Source: SHVO01 sp050246995 (lineage in GTDB: Bacteria > Pseudomonadota > Alphaproteobacteria > Rhodospirillales > Rhodospirillaceae). Taken from it: a DNA stretch of 64,000 nt. Under the pieces are notes generated by a model that saw only the letters and a list, made by a program, of their open reading frames with translations, ran no database searches and was not told the origin of the DNA. The position numbers and the translations under genes are program-made. Below are positions 43,526-52,742 of the stretch, in pieces. The DNA is taken from NCBI GenBank assembly GCA_050246995.1, contig JBFWVA010000007.1, forward strand, positions 191,495-255,494. Direction: 5' to 3'. The number at the start of each line of letters is the position of its first letter. Position 1 is the first letter of the stretch.

Positions 43526-44202
43526 AACAGGCGGCCCTGCAGCCAGAGAATCGCGGGATAGACCGAGAGCCACACCCAAAAGAATCGGTTGAGACCGAAG
43601 AGGCAGGCGTTGGCGAAATGAAACGCGGCTGCGAGCACGAGAGCGGCCACCAAGGTAGGCGTTGAGAGAAGCGCCAGCGGAAAAGCGATCTCGAACAAGA
43701 TAACCGCCCAAGACGTCACAAAGAGAAGCCGCGGACGCGCTGCCCAACCACGCAGGCTTTCGCTGACAGGATAGGTGGAGAAGGCAAACACCTGGCGCAG
43801 CGCCTGGCCGCTTCGCCACTGCGAATTCCTGAGCTTCACCCAGCCGGCCATGAGATAAGAGAGCGCCAGCTGCACCCCGAGATATCCGAAGACCAGCGCA
43901 CGCGCCTTCTCGGACGGCAAGACCTGCGCCAGCGCGAGACACCACAGCGCAAGCAGACCCATGCGGTCGCTGCCGCCGTTATAGGGGCCCTGGAACAGAT
44001 GAAGCATCGCGAGCGAAAGCAAGGCGAGACCAAGAAGCGGGAACGGCGCCCCTAAGCCCGCGATCACCAGCACACACAGGGCGATACGCACGCTGGACAG
44101 CAGCTTTTCAGCACGCGGGCCGTGCATGTGTTCGAGGCTCTGCTGGATAAAGGCGAGCGCCAGGAGTACTTCCGTGAGGCGAAGGGCGGCGTCGAAGGTC
44201 AT
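43522..44202 (-). CDS. HTTM-like polytopic membrane protein
   Basis: 226 residues from ATG 44202, whose A overlaps the preceding gene's TGA. About six hydrophobic segments: ALAFIQQSLEH, VLVIAGLGAPFPLLGLALLSL, RMGLLALWCLALAQVL, LVFGYLGVQLALSYLMAGWVK, ILFEIAFPLALL and LVAALVLAAAFHFANA. The arrangement and the AGWVKLRNSQWRSG stretch resemble HTTM-domain (vitamin K-dependent carboxylase-related) proteins. The role is unknown. Operonic with the 141-residue gene and convergent to a DCC gene. Confidence 0.75.
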   Translation of the reverse strand: MTFDAALRLTEVLLALAFIQQSLEHMHGPRAEKLLSSVRIALCVLVIAGLGAPFPLLGLALLSLAMLHLFQGPYNGGSDRMGLLALWCLALAQVLPSEKARALVFGYLGVQLALSYLMAGWVKLRNSQWRSGQALRQVFAFSTYPVSESLRGWAARPRLLFVTSWAVILFEIAFPLALLSTPTLVAALVLAAAFHFANACLFGLNRFFWVWLSVYPAILWLQGRLF

Positions 44203-44624
44203 GCGCCGCGCTTGCCTTCGATGCGGTGAGGCGCGGAAATGAAGGCAAGCTCCTTCACCGGCACACCATCCTGCTCGCTGAGAAGGAAAATGCGAAAGCG
44301 CAACCATGCGCTTTGATCCGGAAGATCAGCGGCGATGCGGCGGAAAATCTCATCCTGGCTGTGCGCCGTCGGCTCGGAGAGTAAACGCTCGGCGCAGCTC
44401 ACGACAAACAGGGTCTCGTTCCAACGCGCGTTCCAGAACAAGCGGGCGAGCATGCGCGGGAAGGAGACGCGCGGCGGGCGCGGACGGAACTCCCGCCACT
44501 CGCCGCCCGTTTCATCACGCGACGGCTGTACGGCATATTCGATGCGCGGCGAGGCGGCGATCTCGTCGAAGAAATTCCAAGACGGAAACAACGCCGGAAG
44601 CAGCAATCTGAGAATAGCCATCAT
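44199..44624 (-). CDS. Uncharacterised protein coupled to the HTTM-like gene
   Basis: 141 residues, not recognised as a named family. It begins MMAILRLLLPALFPSWNFFDEIAASPRIEY and ends RFRIFLLSEQ...VKELAFISAP. The centre has WREFRPRPPRVSFPRMLARLFWNARWNETLFVVSCAERL. It has no clear membrane helix beyond a short hydrophobic start, and one Cys. It ends ATGA into the HTTM-like gene and is probably its partner. Start could be ATG 44624 or 44621. Confidence 0.7.
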   Translation of the reverse strand: MMAILRLLLPALFPSWNFFDEIAASPRIEYAVQPSRDETGGEWREFRPRPPRVSFPRMLARLFWNARWNETLFVVSCAERLLSEPTAHSQDEIFRRIAADLPDQSAWLRFRIFLLSEQDGVPVKELAFISAPHRIEGKRGA

Positions 44625-45038
44625 GAACCGGACGCCTCAGGGAAAGGGCCGCGCGCGGGCACCGCGGGCCGCAGGCGTTTTTTTTATAACGATTCCATTT
44701 TTCGTCGCTTGTCGGCGGGTTCCTGCCGGTCTGAGGGTCGCCCATGAGCAAATTTCCGCCGTCATTGCTGGGTGCAGTGCAATACTCATCTCATCCATGC
44801 CAGCTTTTTGCGCACTGCGAAAGCGACGCGCCGTTGGCACAGCATTTGCTAAGGTTTGCTTGGGAGACCCTCAACCGTCGTTCAAATCGTGCATTGCCGA
44901 CGCGAGAGGCGTACGCTTTCGGATTACGCCATCGGCGTACAAGGGAGCCTAATTTTCAGCGGCCCGCGCGCGCGATTGCGAGCATCTCAGAAATGCCCGC
45001 GTTCCCGCGCCCGGTTCATCATCATAAGGGGGGAAGCT
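44625..45038 (+). other. Intergenic region before the plus-strand receptor
   Basis: No gene is supported here. There is a GC-rich hairpin-like stretch at 44648-44673 followed by TTTTTTTT at about 44688-44695, and an ATT-rich spot near 44757-44805. No clear sigma70 promoter was found. The leader of the receptor at 45039 ends with AAGGGGGGAAG before its ATG. Confidence 0.4.
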
Positions 45039-47903
45039 ATGACTGCAACACTCAGCGTTAAAGCGCGCACGCTTGCGACCACGTCCGCGATCGCCATCAT
45101 TATAAGTTCCGCCGCGGTGCAGAGCGCCGCCGCACAGCAAGCCGCGCCAGCGCCGGCTTCCATAGATGAAATTGTCGTCACGGGCTCGCGCGTCGTGCGC
45201 GACGGCTACGAAGCCCCGACGCCGGTGTCAGTCCTCGGCGCAGATCAATTGAACGCCATGGCGAACACGAACATCGCCGACGCGGTACGCCAATTGCCCG
45301 TGTTCAGCAACGCCGTCTCGGGACGCACCGCCACCGCCAACCTGACCTCCGGCGCGGCCGGCGTGAACCTCCTGAACCTGCGCGGCATGGGCTCCCAGCG
45401 AACCCTCGTGCTTCTGGACGGCAAGCGGGTCATCAACGCCTCACTCAGCAACGGCTTCACAGGCGTCGACGTCAATTCCATGCCGCACGGATTGATCAAT
45501 CGCGTCGACGTCGTGACGGGCGGCGCGTCGGCCGCTTACGGCTCGGATGCGTTGAGCGGCGTCGTGAACTTCGTCATCGACAAGAGCTTCACCGGCATAA
45601 AGGGCTTGGTCGAAGGCGGCGTGACGACCTACGGCGACGACAAGAACTACCTGATCAACCTCGCGGTGGGCACGCCCTTCGCCGGGGGACGTGGGCATAT
45701 CATGGCGTTCGGTGAAACCCACTACAATCAAGGCATCATCGGAAATACCCGCGACTGGAACTCCGAAGGCGGCTCGGTCGTCAACAACCCGAATTACACG
45801 GCGACCAACGGGCAACCGTTTTATTGGGTCCGCCGCCAGGTCGGGGTGAGCACCGGCACGCCAGGCGGCATCATCACTTCCGGTCCTTTGAAGGGCATCT
45901 ACTTCGGCCCCGGCGGCCAACCGCTCGGCATGTTCAACTATGGCGTCGTCACGGGCAGCAACACGCACGTGGGCGGCGATTGGCAGATTTCCCGCATCGA
46001 CAACGGCCTGGACATCGATCCAGAGTTGACGCGTCAGGCCGCCTTCACGCGCGTGAGCTATGACCTCGCCGACAGCGTCACCGCTTGGGCGGAGTGGCAA
46101 TGGGCCAGCTCTCACTCGAACGCAAACTCGAACCCGAATCGCACGTTGGCCAACGTCCCGATCCGGTCGGGCAATCCGTTCATTCCGGCAAGCATCCAGG
46201 CGCAGATGACTTCTCTGGGATTGACCCAGATCACCATCGGTTCGAGCAACGGCGATGTGCCGCGCTTCCACTCCAACAATCGGCGCACTTTGGCGCGCAT
46301 GGCAGGAGGGCTCGAAGGCAAGTTCGACGCCATGGGAACCGAATGGTCATGGGACGCTTATTATCAAACCAGTACCCAGGGCCTGTCCTCGCGCTCGGAC
46401 AGTGTAGGCAACGTGCCGAAGCTTGCGCTGGCCTGGGACGCGGTCACGGCGCCGAACGGTTCGATCGTCTGCCGCGTGAAACTTACCGACCCGTCAAATC
46501 CCTGCATCCCGTACAATCCGATGGGTCTTGGCGTGAACAGCCAAGGCGCCATCGATTACGCCTTCGGGACAAGCTACCGGTACGACTCGTTGCGTCAGGA
46601 TGCCGCGGCGGTGAATTTGAACGGCGAGCCCTTCGAGCTGTGGGCGGGACCGGTCTCACTCGCGCTCGGGATCGAGCATCGCTACGAACGCGTGAGAAGC
46701 GTCAATACGCCGGACGATGAAGCGCAGAACTTCCTGACGGGGAACTACCGCAACAACCTTGGCAGCTACAACGTGACGGAAGGTTATGTCGAAACCGTCG
46801 TTCCGCTGGCCAAGGATGTGGCCTGGGCCCGTTCGCTCGATGTGAACGCGGCCATCCGCGCCACGGACTACAGCACGTCGGGTTATGTCACGACCTGGAA
46901 GGTCGGGGCGACCTGGCAGGTGACGGACGATATCCGCTTCCGCGGCACGCGGTCGCGCGATATCCGCGCGCCATATCTCGGCGAACTGTTCGCCGGCGGG
47001 ACCGCGGCATCGGGCAACACCTTCTTCGACCCGACCAACGGCACGACCACCACGGGCGGCTTCTCGCTCAGCCGCGGCAACCCGACGCTCGGCCCTGAAA
47101 AAGCCGATACGACGGGCTTCGGCGTCGTCGTTCAGCCGGAGTTCATCCCCGGCTTCCAGGCCTCCGTCGATTACTACAACATCGACATCGGCAACGCGAC
47201 GCAGGTGCCGAACGCCCAGTCCGTGATCAACGGGTGTTATGCGGACAAGCCGCAACTTTGTTCGAACATCATCCGCGTCAACGGCCTCATCAACACGGTC
47301 ATCACGAGCCCACAGAATATCGCCCAGCAGATCCAAAAAGGGCTGGATATCGAAGCGAGCTATTCCTTGCCCCTCGAGTCGATCAACGAGAGCTGGGGCG
47401 GGGAATTGACGTTGCGCGCCCTCGGCACCTATGTGCTCGAACTTCGTTCGATCGACACCCAGTTCGGAGATGTGGACGGCAAAGGCGTGGTCGGTGGTTT
47501 CGGCGGCAACGGCTTCTCCGGATTAACGGCGCCGACGTTCCGCTCGCACGTGTCGGCCAACTATAACCTCAATCCGTTCTCGTTCACCGTGACGTGGCGG
47601 CATGTTGCCGCAGGCGTCTACAACAACGCGTTCACCGAGTGTCAGTCAGGGTGCCCGACCGGCAACCGGACCATCGACAATAACCATATCGCCTCCGACA
47701 ACATCTTTGACGTTGCCCTGAAGTACAAGTTCCTGCCGGACAACGACGAGACCGAGGTGTTCCTCACCGTTCAGAACGTTCTGAACACCGACCCGCCCTT
47801 CATCGGCGGGACGGTAGGCAGCACGTATTACGCGGGCCAAGCAAACACGCAGTATGACCGCCTGGGCCGCGTGTTCTTGGCGGGCGTCCGGTTCAAGATG
47901 TAG
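45039..47903 (+). CDS. TonB-dependent receptor, family B-related, plus strand
   Basis: 954 residues from ATG 45039 behind AAGGGGGGAAG; upstream in-frame codons (from 44856) look non-coding. Signal ends AAVQSAAAQQ, TonB box DEIVVTGSRVVRDGYEAPTP, plug (NLRGMGSQRTLVLLDGKRVI; VVTGGASAAYGSDALSGVV) and barrel ending LAGVRFKM. Cys pairs are in IVCRVKLTDPSNPCIPYN and ECQSGCP. It combines family-A plug features with the family-B block SRDIRAPYLGELFAGG. It is followed by its own terminator and a different receptor gene. Confidence 0.93.
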   Translation: MTATLSVKARTLATTSAIAIIISSAAVQSAAAQQAAPAPASIDEIVVTGSRVVRDGYEAPTPVSVLGADQLNAMANTNIADAVRQLPVFSNAVSGRTATANLTSGAAGVNLLNLRGMGSQRTLVLLDGKRVINASLSNGFTGVDVNSMPHGLINRVDVVTGGASAAYGSDALSGVVNFVIDKSFTGIKGLVEGGVTTYGDDKNYLINLAVGTPFAGGRGHIMAFGETHYNQGIIGNTRDWNSEGGSVVNNPNYTATNGQPFYWVRRQVGVSTGTPGGIITSGPLKGIYFGPGGQPLGMFNYGVVTGSNTHVGGDWQISRIDNGLDIDPELTRQAAFTRVSYDLADSVTAWAEWQWASSHSNANSNPNRTLANVPIRSGNPFIPASIQAQMTSLGLTQITIGSSNGDVPRFHSNNRRTLARMAGGLEGKFDAMGTEWSWDAYYQTSTQGLSSRSDSVGNVPKLALAWDAVTAPNGSIVCRVKLTDPSNPCIPYNPMGLGVNSQGAIDYAFGTSYRYDSLRQDAAAVNLNGEPFELWAGPVSLALGIEHRYERVRSVNTPDDEAQNFLTGNYRNNLGSYNVTEGYVETVVPLAKDVAWARSLDVNAAIRATDYSTSGYVTTWKVGATWQVTDDIRFRGTRSRDIRAPYLGELFAGGTAASGNTFFDPTNGTTTTGGFSLSRGNPTLGPEKADTTGFGVVVQPEFIPGFQASVDYYNIDIGNATQVPNAQSVINGCYADKPQLCSNIIRVNGLINTVITSPQNIAQQIQKGLDIEASYSLPLESINESWGGELTLRALGTYVLELRSIDTQFGDVDGKGVVGGFGGNGFSGLTAPTFRSHVSANYNLNPFSFTVTWRHVAAGVYNNAFTECQSGCPTGNRTIDNNHIASDNIFDVALKYKFLPDNDETEVFLTVQNVLNTDPPFIGGTVGSTYYAGQANTQYDRLGRVFLAGVRFKM

Positions 47904-47914
47904 TCAACCCTCCA

Positions 47915-47945
47915 AAGCGCCTCGCCCGGCGTGGGCGAGGCGCTT
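47915..47945 (+). terminator. Intrinsic terminator after the plus-strand receptor
   Basis: AAGCGCCTCGCCC and GGGCGAGGCGCTT form a perfect 13-bp stem around GGCGT, 14 nt past the stop. The following CACTT is only weakly T-rich. Confidence 0.75.
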
Positions 47946-48050
47946 CACTTCAGAACACTTTTGGATCGGCGCCGGATTCCTGGCATACACAGGCGCAATG
48001 GGGAGTGCCGCAGTTGGACATGTTGCCGGCCCCGAGAAGAGGGGCACAGC

Positions 48051-49985
48051 ATGACGTTTGCGTGGCGCCGATGGGCGCAGGTTTCGGCAACAATTTGGAC
48101 GATGACCCCGCACGGCGCGTTTGCGCAGCGCGCGGATGAGAACGCCACCGCGGCAGCCGAAGACGCCTTCGGCACGCGCGTTGGCAATGAGAATGTTGGC
48201 CTTTACAGCGCGACCAACGCGCGCGGCTTCAGTCCGCAGCTCGCCGGGAATATGCGGATCGACGGGCTTTATTACGATCAGCAGGGTCAGTTCGGCAGCC
48301 GCATGCAGCGCAGCCAGACCATGCGCGTGGGGCTATCGGCGCAGTCTTACCCGTTCCCCGCACCCACAGGCATCGTGGACATTTCGCTGGTGGCGCCGGC
48401 CGAGCGCCGGGTGGTGTCGGTTTCCGAGCAATATTCCGAACCGATTGGCGGCTCGTTGACGTCGGTCGATATCGCCACGCCCATCGTCAAAGGCAAGCTC
48501 GGCTTCGCCGGCGGCTTCGCCTATCTCATTGGGCCGAACGACTACAATGGCTGGTACAACACCCCCGGCGGCGGCGGCGTGATACGTTGGACGCCGCGCG
48601 AAAACCTCGAGATTCTGCCGCTGGCTTTTTACGCGAAGAGCACGCTGGAGGTTCAGCCGCTTATTCTTCCTGCCGGCGCATACCTGCCGCCGGAGATGGA
48701 CCGGTCGGTATTCCTCGGGCAGTCCTGGGCGGCGCGCGAGGTGGAAGACCGGACATTCGGGCTGATCACACGCGGACACGTCACGGACGCGTGGCAAGCG
48801 CAGATGGGGATCTTCGATTCCAAGAACGACCGGCCTGAGAACTATTCGATCCTGTTCCGCAACGTGCAGCCAAATGGCGACGCACTGCTGGATATCGTGG
48901 GTTCGCCGCATCACGTCTCGGCCAGCACCTCCGGCGAAGCGCGGGTGTCGCGCGTCAAAACCGAGGGAGCCTTTCGTCACACCGTTCATTTCGCGGTGCG
49001 CGGGCGCGATACACGCCGCACCTTCGGCGGCACGAACACGGTGGGTTTCGGACCGGCAACGGTGAACAGCTTCCACGCGCGCGCGGAGCCGGCGTTTAAC
49101 TATGATGTGCGCGACCGCGATGTGGTGCGCCAGATCACGCCCGGCATCAGCTATGTGGGGCAATGGGCCACGGTCGGCGAGTTCAGCGTCGGCCTTCAGA
49201 AAAGTTTTTACCGCCGCAGGTTCGGCAAGGAAAATGCGGCGCCGGCGGAAACGCGCAGTGAACCGTGGCTTTACAATGGGACGATTGCGGTGCGCCCCAC
49301 GGACGATCTTGTGCTCTATGCGAGCTACACGCGCGGGCTCGAGGAATTCGGCACCGCGCCGGATAATGCCGTGAACCGGGGCCAGCCGGTGCCGGCCGCG
49401 CTGACCGAGCAAGTCGATGCGGGCGTGCGCTACCGGATCATACCCGGGCTCAATTTGGTGGCCGGTGCGTTCGAGATCTCAAAGCCCTATTTCGACCGCG
49501 ATCAGGCGAACGTCTATACCGGCGTGGGCGCGCTGCGGCATCGCGGGATTGAAATGTCTCTCACCGGTCAAGTCGCGCCGGGGCTAACCGTTGTGGCCGG
49601 CGCCGTACTGTTGCAAGCGCGTGTGTCCGGCTTAAGTGTGGAACGCGGTTTGATCGGCCCCATCCCGCCGGGCATCCCGCCGGCCAAATATTTGCTGAAC
49701 GTTCAATATGCGTTGCCGATGCTGAAGGGCTTCTCGGTGGACACGCAGCTCAATGTCGATGAGTCGCACTACGCCAACCGCGCGAACAGCTTCCGCATCC
49801 CGACAGCAGTGACCTGGGATCTCGGCACGCGTTATTCGTTCACCGTGTTTGAAAAGCGCGCGAACCTGCGCCTGCAGGTGCGCAACGTCGCCAATGCGTA
49901 CGGTTGGACCGTGGACGGCGCATCGGGGCGCATCGCACCTACGCCGCCGCGGCGATACGTGGTGAGGCTGGCGGCGGATTATTGA
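48051..49985 (+). CDS. TonB-dependent receptor-like outer-membrane protein, divergent
   Basis: 644 residues from ATG 48051, after a GAAGAGGGG ribosome site. Signal ends AFAQRAD. There is no obvious DEIVVTG TonB box; the plug-like start is GNENVGLYSATNARGFSPQLAGNMRIDGLYYDQQG. The barrel is shorter than the family-A/B receptors and ends VVRLAADY rather than in Phe. The segments GTRYSFTVFEKRANLRLQVRNVANAYGW are siderophore-receptor-like. The ligand is unknown. It converges on the last chemotaxis gene. Confidence 0.82.
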   Translation: MTFAWRRWAQVSATIWTMTPHGAFAQRADENATAAAEDAFGTRVGNENVGLYSATNARGFSPQLAGNMRIDGLYYDQQGQFGSRMQRSQTMRVGLSAQSYPFPAPTGIVDISLVAPAERRVVSVSEQYSEPIGGSLTSVDIATPIVKGKLGFAGGFAYLIGPNDYNGWYNTPGGGGVIRWTPRENLEILPLAFYAKSTLEVQPLILPAGAYLPPEMDRSVFLGQSWAAREVEDRTFGLITRGHVTDAWQAQMGIFDSKNDRPENYSILFRNVQPNGDALLDIVGSPHHVSASTSGEARVSRVKTEGAFRHTVHFAVRGRDTRRTFGGTNTVGFGPATVNSFHARAEPAFNYDVRDRDVVRQITPGISYVGQWATVGEFSVGLQKSFYRRRFGKENAAPAETRSEPWLYNGTIAVRPTDDLVLYASYTRGLEEFGTAPDNAVNRGQPVPAALTEQVDAGVRYRIIPGLNLVAGAFEISKPYFDRDQANVYTGVGALRHRGIEMSLTGQVAPGLTVVAGAVLLQARVSGLSVERGLIGPIPPGIPPAKYLLNVQYALPMLKGFSVDTQLNVDESHYANRANSFRIPTAVTWDLGTRYSFTVFEKRANLRLQVRNVANAYGWTVDGASGRIAPTPPRRYVVRLAADY

Positions 49986-50009
49986 TGAGATAGGCGCCGA
50001 ACCGGAGCC

Positions 50010-50483
50010 TCAAGCCGCAGTATTCGAGCGCCCACCGCCGGCGCGCGCAGGATTTGCGGGCGCGACAAGCGGCGTGGTGAGCGCGCGGTAAAGGGTGCGG
50101 CGCAGCAGATCCACGGAAATGGGTTTCACTAGGTACCCCGAAATTCCCACCGCTTCAGCCTTCTTATACGTGGCGGGATCGCCGCTGCCGGTGAGGACGA
50201 CAACGGGGATTGTTTTCGCACGCAATGCCGGCAGGGCCCGTAGGTTCGCGACCAAACCGATGCCGGAGACACCAGGGAGGGTCAGGTCCGTAATAATAAT
50301 GTCAAACGTCTTTGACTTGGAGCCCGCGAGATACTCCCAGGCGGCTTCGGCGCTTGACGCCTCCGTTACTTCCGTGATGCCCATGGCAGCCAACATCCGC
50401 ACGACGAGCTGACGTATGACTCGCTCGTCCTCCACAAACAACACGCGCACCACGCTCAAATCGGGTGTTGGACCTTCGGTCAT
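50010..50483 (-). CDS. Single-domain response regulator with a short tail
   Basis: 157 residues from ATG 50483 (AAGGAAC upstream). The receiver domain has VLFVEDERVIRQLV (acidic pocket), phospho-acceptor Asp66 in DIIITDLTLPGVSG, VVLTGSGD (Thr) and YLVKP (Lys), then a short Pro/Ala/Arg tail. No output domain. It is the last gene of the minus-strand chemotaxis run, 52 nt after the PilZ gene, and may link phosphorylation to that locus. It differs from the two CheYs in length and motifs. Confidence 0.85.
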   Translation of the reverse strand: MTEGPTPDLSVVRVLFVEDERVIRQLVVRMLAAMGITEVTEASSAEAAWEYLAGSKSKTFDIIITDLTLPGVSGIGLVANLRALPALRAKTIPVVVLTGSGDPATYKKAEAVGISGYLVKPISVDLLRRTLYRALTTPLVAPANPARAGGGRSNTAA

Positions 50484-50535
50484 GGAAGACAGTTCCTTTT
50501 CTTCAAAAAAAGCAGCCGCGCGCACGGGCAAGCGT

Positions 50536-51009
50536 TCAATATCGTCCAAAATAGCGTTCGATGTGCTTCACCAGGGCGACGTGCCGCGCGGGGGGCAATT
50601 TGTCGAAACTGAAGTGCGTTACCCCCTCATGCCGCGCACGCGCGGTCGCCGGTATGGGTTCGGCGCTGCCTGCAAGCGCGATTGAGCAGCGCGCGCCGGC
50701 AGCCAGCGGCATATCGCATTCCACCAGTGCGCCCCCGGCCGAGATGTCGTGCAAAGCGCCTTCGCAACGCGCGCCGTCAACACAGGAAATTTCGACCACA
50801 GCGCGCTCGTGAATCCGGGCGGCAACGCGTTGGTCTGCTCCGGATGGCACCTCCATGCGCATACGCAGCGATGAAAGGCTGCGCAGCACGTCCGCGACGC
50901 CGGCTACTTGCGCCTCATCTTTTACGCGGTCGAGGATTTTTAAAAGCAGGGTTTCCGTTTGGGACATGAGCCCCGAAACTTCCGCCATCCGATCATTGTG
51001 CAATATCAT
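50536..51009 (-). CDS. PilZ-domain c-di-GMP receptor
   Basis: 157 residues from ATG 51009, with AAAGG upstream. The first 50 residues are helical; the PilZ domain follows with both c-di-GMP motifs intact: RVAAR (RxxxR) and HDISAGGALVE (D/NxSxxG). It likely senses c-di-GMP and interfaces with motility or the Che proteins. It lies 10 nt after the unknown 349-residue gene. The decayed EAL gene at 41.5 kb is a second c-di-GMP-related trace in the window. Confidence 0.88.
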   Translation of the reverse strand: MILHNDRMAEVSGLMSQTETLLLKILDRVKDEAQVAGVADVLRSLSSLRMRMEVPSGADQRVAARIHERAVVEISCVDGARCEGALHDISAGGALVECDMPLAAGARCSIALAGSAEPIPATARARHEGVTHFSFDKLPPARHVALVKHIERYFGRY

Positions 51010-51019
51010 ACCGAGGCCT

Positions 51020-52069
51020 TTACATGCCGTGGCCGTGCGCCGCCGCTTCGATCTCGCGAAGTTTGCGCAGTCCGTGCCGCATATCATTCAAAATAAAGTC
51101 ACCGCGCCTACCGGGCGCGCCGGCCGTTCGAGAGGGAAACAGCTCCGTCCACGCGTCGAGCTTGACGGTCAAAGCGCAGAGAATTCCGCCCATCATTGTG
51201 TGGAACGCTTTGATGACCGTCTCGATCTTGCGGAAGCGATCGGCCGACAGGTTGTTCCACATATCCTTCGTATGGCGGTCGAAGCTTTCCAGACGACCCG
51301 TGACGGTGGTCAGCAGCGTGGTGAAAGTGGATTCAATTTCCGCGCAAGCGCTCATGAGCTGTGCGTTGGACCGCACCTGGTAGCTCTTGCGCAGGTCGGA
51401 CAGCGATTCAAAGAATTCGTGTGCTTTGGGCGTGACCCCGTCCAGACATTGCTTGTAGTAGGACAGCGACAAGAAGATGTCGGCGTAGTCTTCCAGGAAC
51501 CTGGGAATCCCGGCGATATCCAGTCCGAGCTTGGCCGCCATGACTGTCAACCGGTGCCGGGCCTTTTGAAGATCGGGATCGCGAAACAGTCCGATGACAT
51601 CCTGCACGGATTCGATCTTATTTCCTTCTTCGCCGTAGATCTGCATCATCAACGGACGGGTAAAATTCTTCATGTAGGCCGAGAGCTCCTTCGTCTTGTC
51701 CGGCGAGAGACGGAGGGACTCGTTGTCGTCAACAACCACGCCCAGTTCTCGTAACGTGACGCGGAGGCTGTAGACGTCGTAACTCGGCATGAGCGCCAGG
51801 CGGCGCAGGAGCGCGAAATCTTCCGGCGTCAGACAGTTAACGCCGAGCTGTTGCGGCAACTTCTCGATATCAATCTGGCCGCTGCCGACGGTCGGCGCCC
51901 GGTACAGCTCCACCACGCTTTCAAGCCGCGAGTTCTTGATCAAACGTGCGCGCTTGAGGGTCGGGTTCTTGAGCGGCATGATGTTGAGCGCAAGCGTATG
52001 TAGAGTGTCGCGATCGTCAACAGGCTCAGGAGTACCGGGCAAGTCTGTGGATTTCAGCGCGCGCGCCAT
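51020..52069 (-). CDS. Uncharacterised protein in the chemotaxis operon
   Basis: 349 residues; the family is not recognised. ATG 52069 overlaps the CheZ stop by one nucleotide (TGATG). Earlier in-frame starts reach into CheZ and are Arg/Gly-rich shadow sequence. Predicted all-helical, with SLSYYKQCLDGVTPKAHEFFESLSDLRKSY and a C-terminal helical block KLREIEAAAHGHGM. No membrane segment or catalytic motif seen. Its place between CheZ and PilZ suggests a cytoplasmic motility role. Confidence 0.75.
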   Translation of the reverse strand: MARALKSTDLPGTPEPVDDRDTLHTLALNIMPLKNPTLKRARLIKNSRLESVVELYRAPTVGSGQIDIEKLPQQLGVNCLTPEDFALLRRLALMPSYDVYSLRVTLRELGVVVDDNESLRLSPDKTKELSAYMKNFTRPLMMQIYGEEGNKIESVQDVIGLFRDPDLQKARHRLTVMAAKLGLDIAGIPRFLEDYADIFLSLSYYKQCLDGVTPKAHEFFESLSDLRKSYQVRSNAQLMSACAEIESTFTTLLTTVTGRLESFDRHTKDMWNNLSADRFRKIETVIKAFHTMMGGILCALTVKLDAWTELFPSRTAGAPGRRGDFILNDMRHGLRKLREIEAAAHGHGM

Positions 52070-52722
52070 CAAGATGCTCCATCCAGCCCCGAGAGAATCG
52101 CGTCTATTTCCGCTTGGCTCTTCGCCTGTCCGGGCAGCGCCGGGCCGTTGAGGGTGCTCCGGTCGCCGCCCGCCGAGTCCGTGACCGCCTCTTCCACCGC
52201 GTCGTCGATCTGCGCCTGGTCGATGGGCTCGAGTTCGCCCAACGCCAGGACCATCTTGTCGATACGGTCTTCGATGACCTTCAGAACGTTGATGACTTTC
52301 GTCACGCGTTGACCGGTGATGTCCTGGAAGGTGCACGCTTCATAGATGGAGGTGACGGCCGCCATGGCCTTGTCCGACTGCTCCTTCTCCAGCCGGCCGG
52401 CGAGATCCATGATCACGTCAGCGGCATCCATGATCGTATGGGTCGCGCTCGCCGTGGCCTCGACGATGGCATCCAGTTCGTCGGTGGCCTTCGGAATAAA
52501 GCGTTCTTTCATTTCCTGCGGCCGGAAAGACGAAAGTTCGCCGCGCGTCTTGGTTATGAAATCCGCCAGGCGCTGAAGCTGGAGATAGATTCCACGATTG
52601 TTTGGCCACTGCGACATAAGCCGATCCACTACTTTTTGAACAATCTCGAGATTGTGCGGCGGGATGCCCTCGGCGGCGTTGAGCTGCAACGAGAGGTCCC
52701 GGCTGGATTTGATGCGGTCCAT
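52069..52722 (-). CDS. cheZ: CheZ, CheY-P phosphatase
   Basis: 217 residues. The helical CheZ core carries FQDITGQRVTKV at about 132-143, with the catalytic Gln138 and Asp134 in the DxxxQ motif. The C-terminus SQAEIDAILSGL (202-213) is a CheY-P-binding peptide, which in E. coli CheZ is also C-terminal. It dephosphorylates CheY-P at the chemotaxis complex. It follows CheY by 20 nt, and its TGA overlaps the next ATG. Confidence 0.92.
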   Translation of the reverse strand: MDRIKSSRDLSLQLNAAEGIPPHNLEIVQKVVDRLMSQWPNNRGIYLQLQRLADFITKTRGELSSFRPQEMKERFIPKATDELDAIVEATASATHTIMDAADVIMDLAGRLEKEQSDKAMAAVTSIYEACTFQDITGQRVTKVINVLKVIEDRIDKMVLALGELEPIDQAQIDDAVEEAVTDSAGGDRSTLNGPALPGQAKSQAEIDAILSGLDGAS

Positions 52723-52742
52723 GACGACGCGCTCACCCCACC

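Noticed and set aside
44856..45038. Longer start of the plus-strand receptor at 44856
   Set aside because: The upstream residues are Arg/Ser-rich with no ribosome site, while ATG 45039 has AAGGGGGGAAG and opens a signal peptide.
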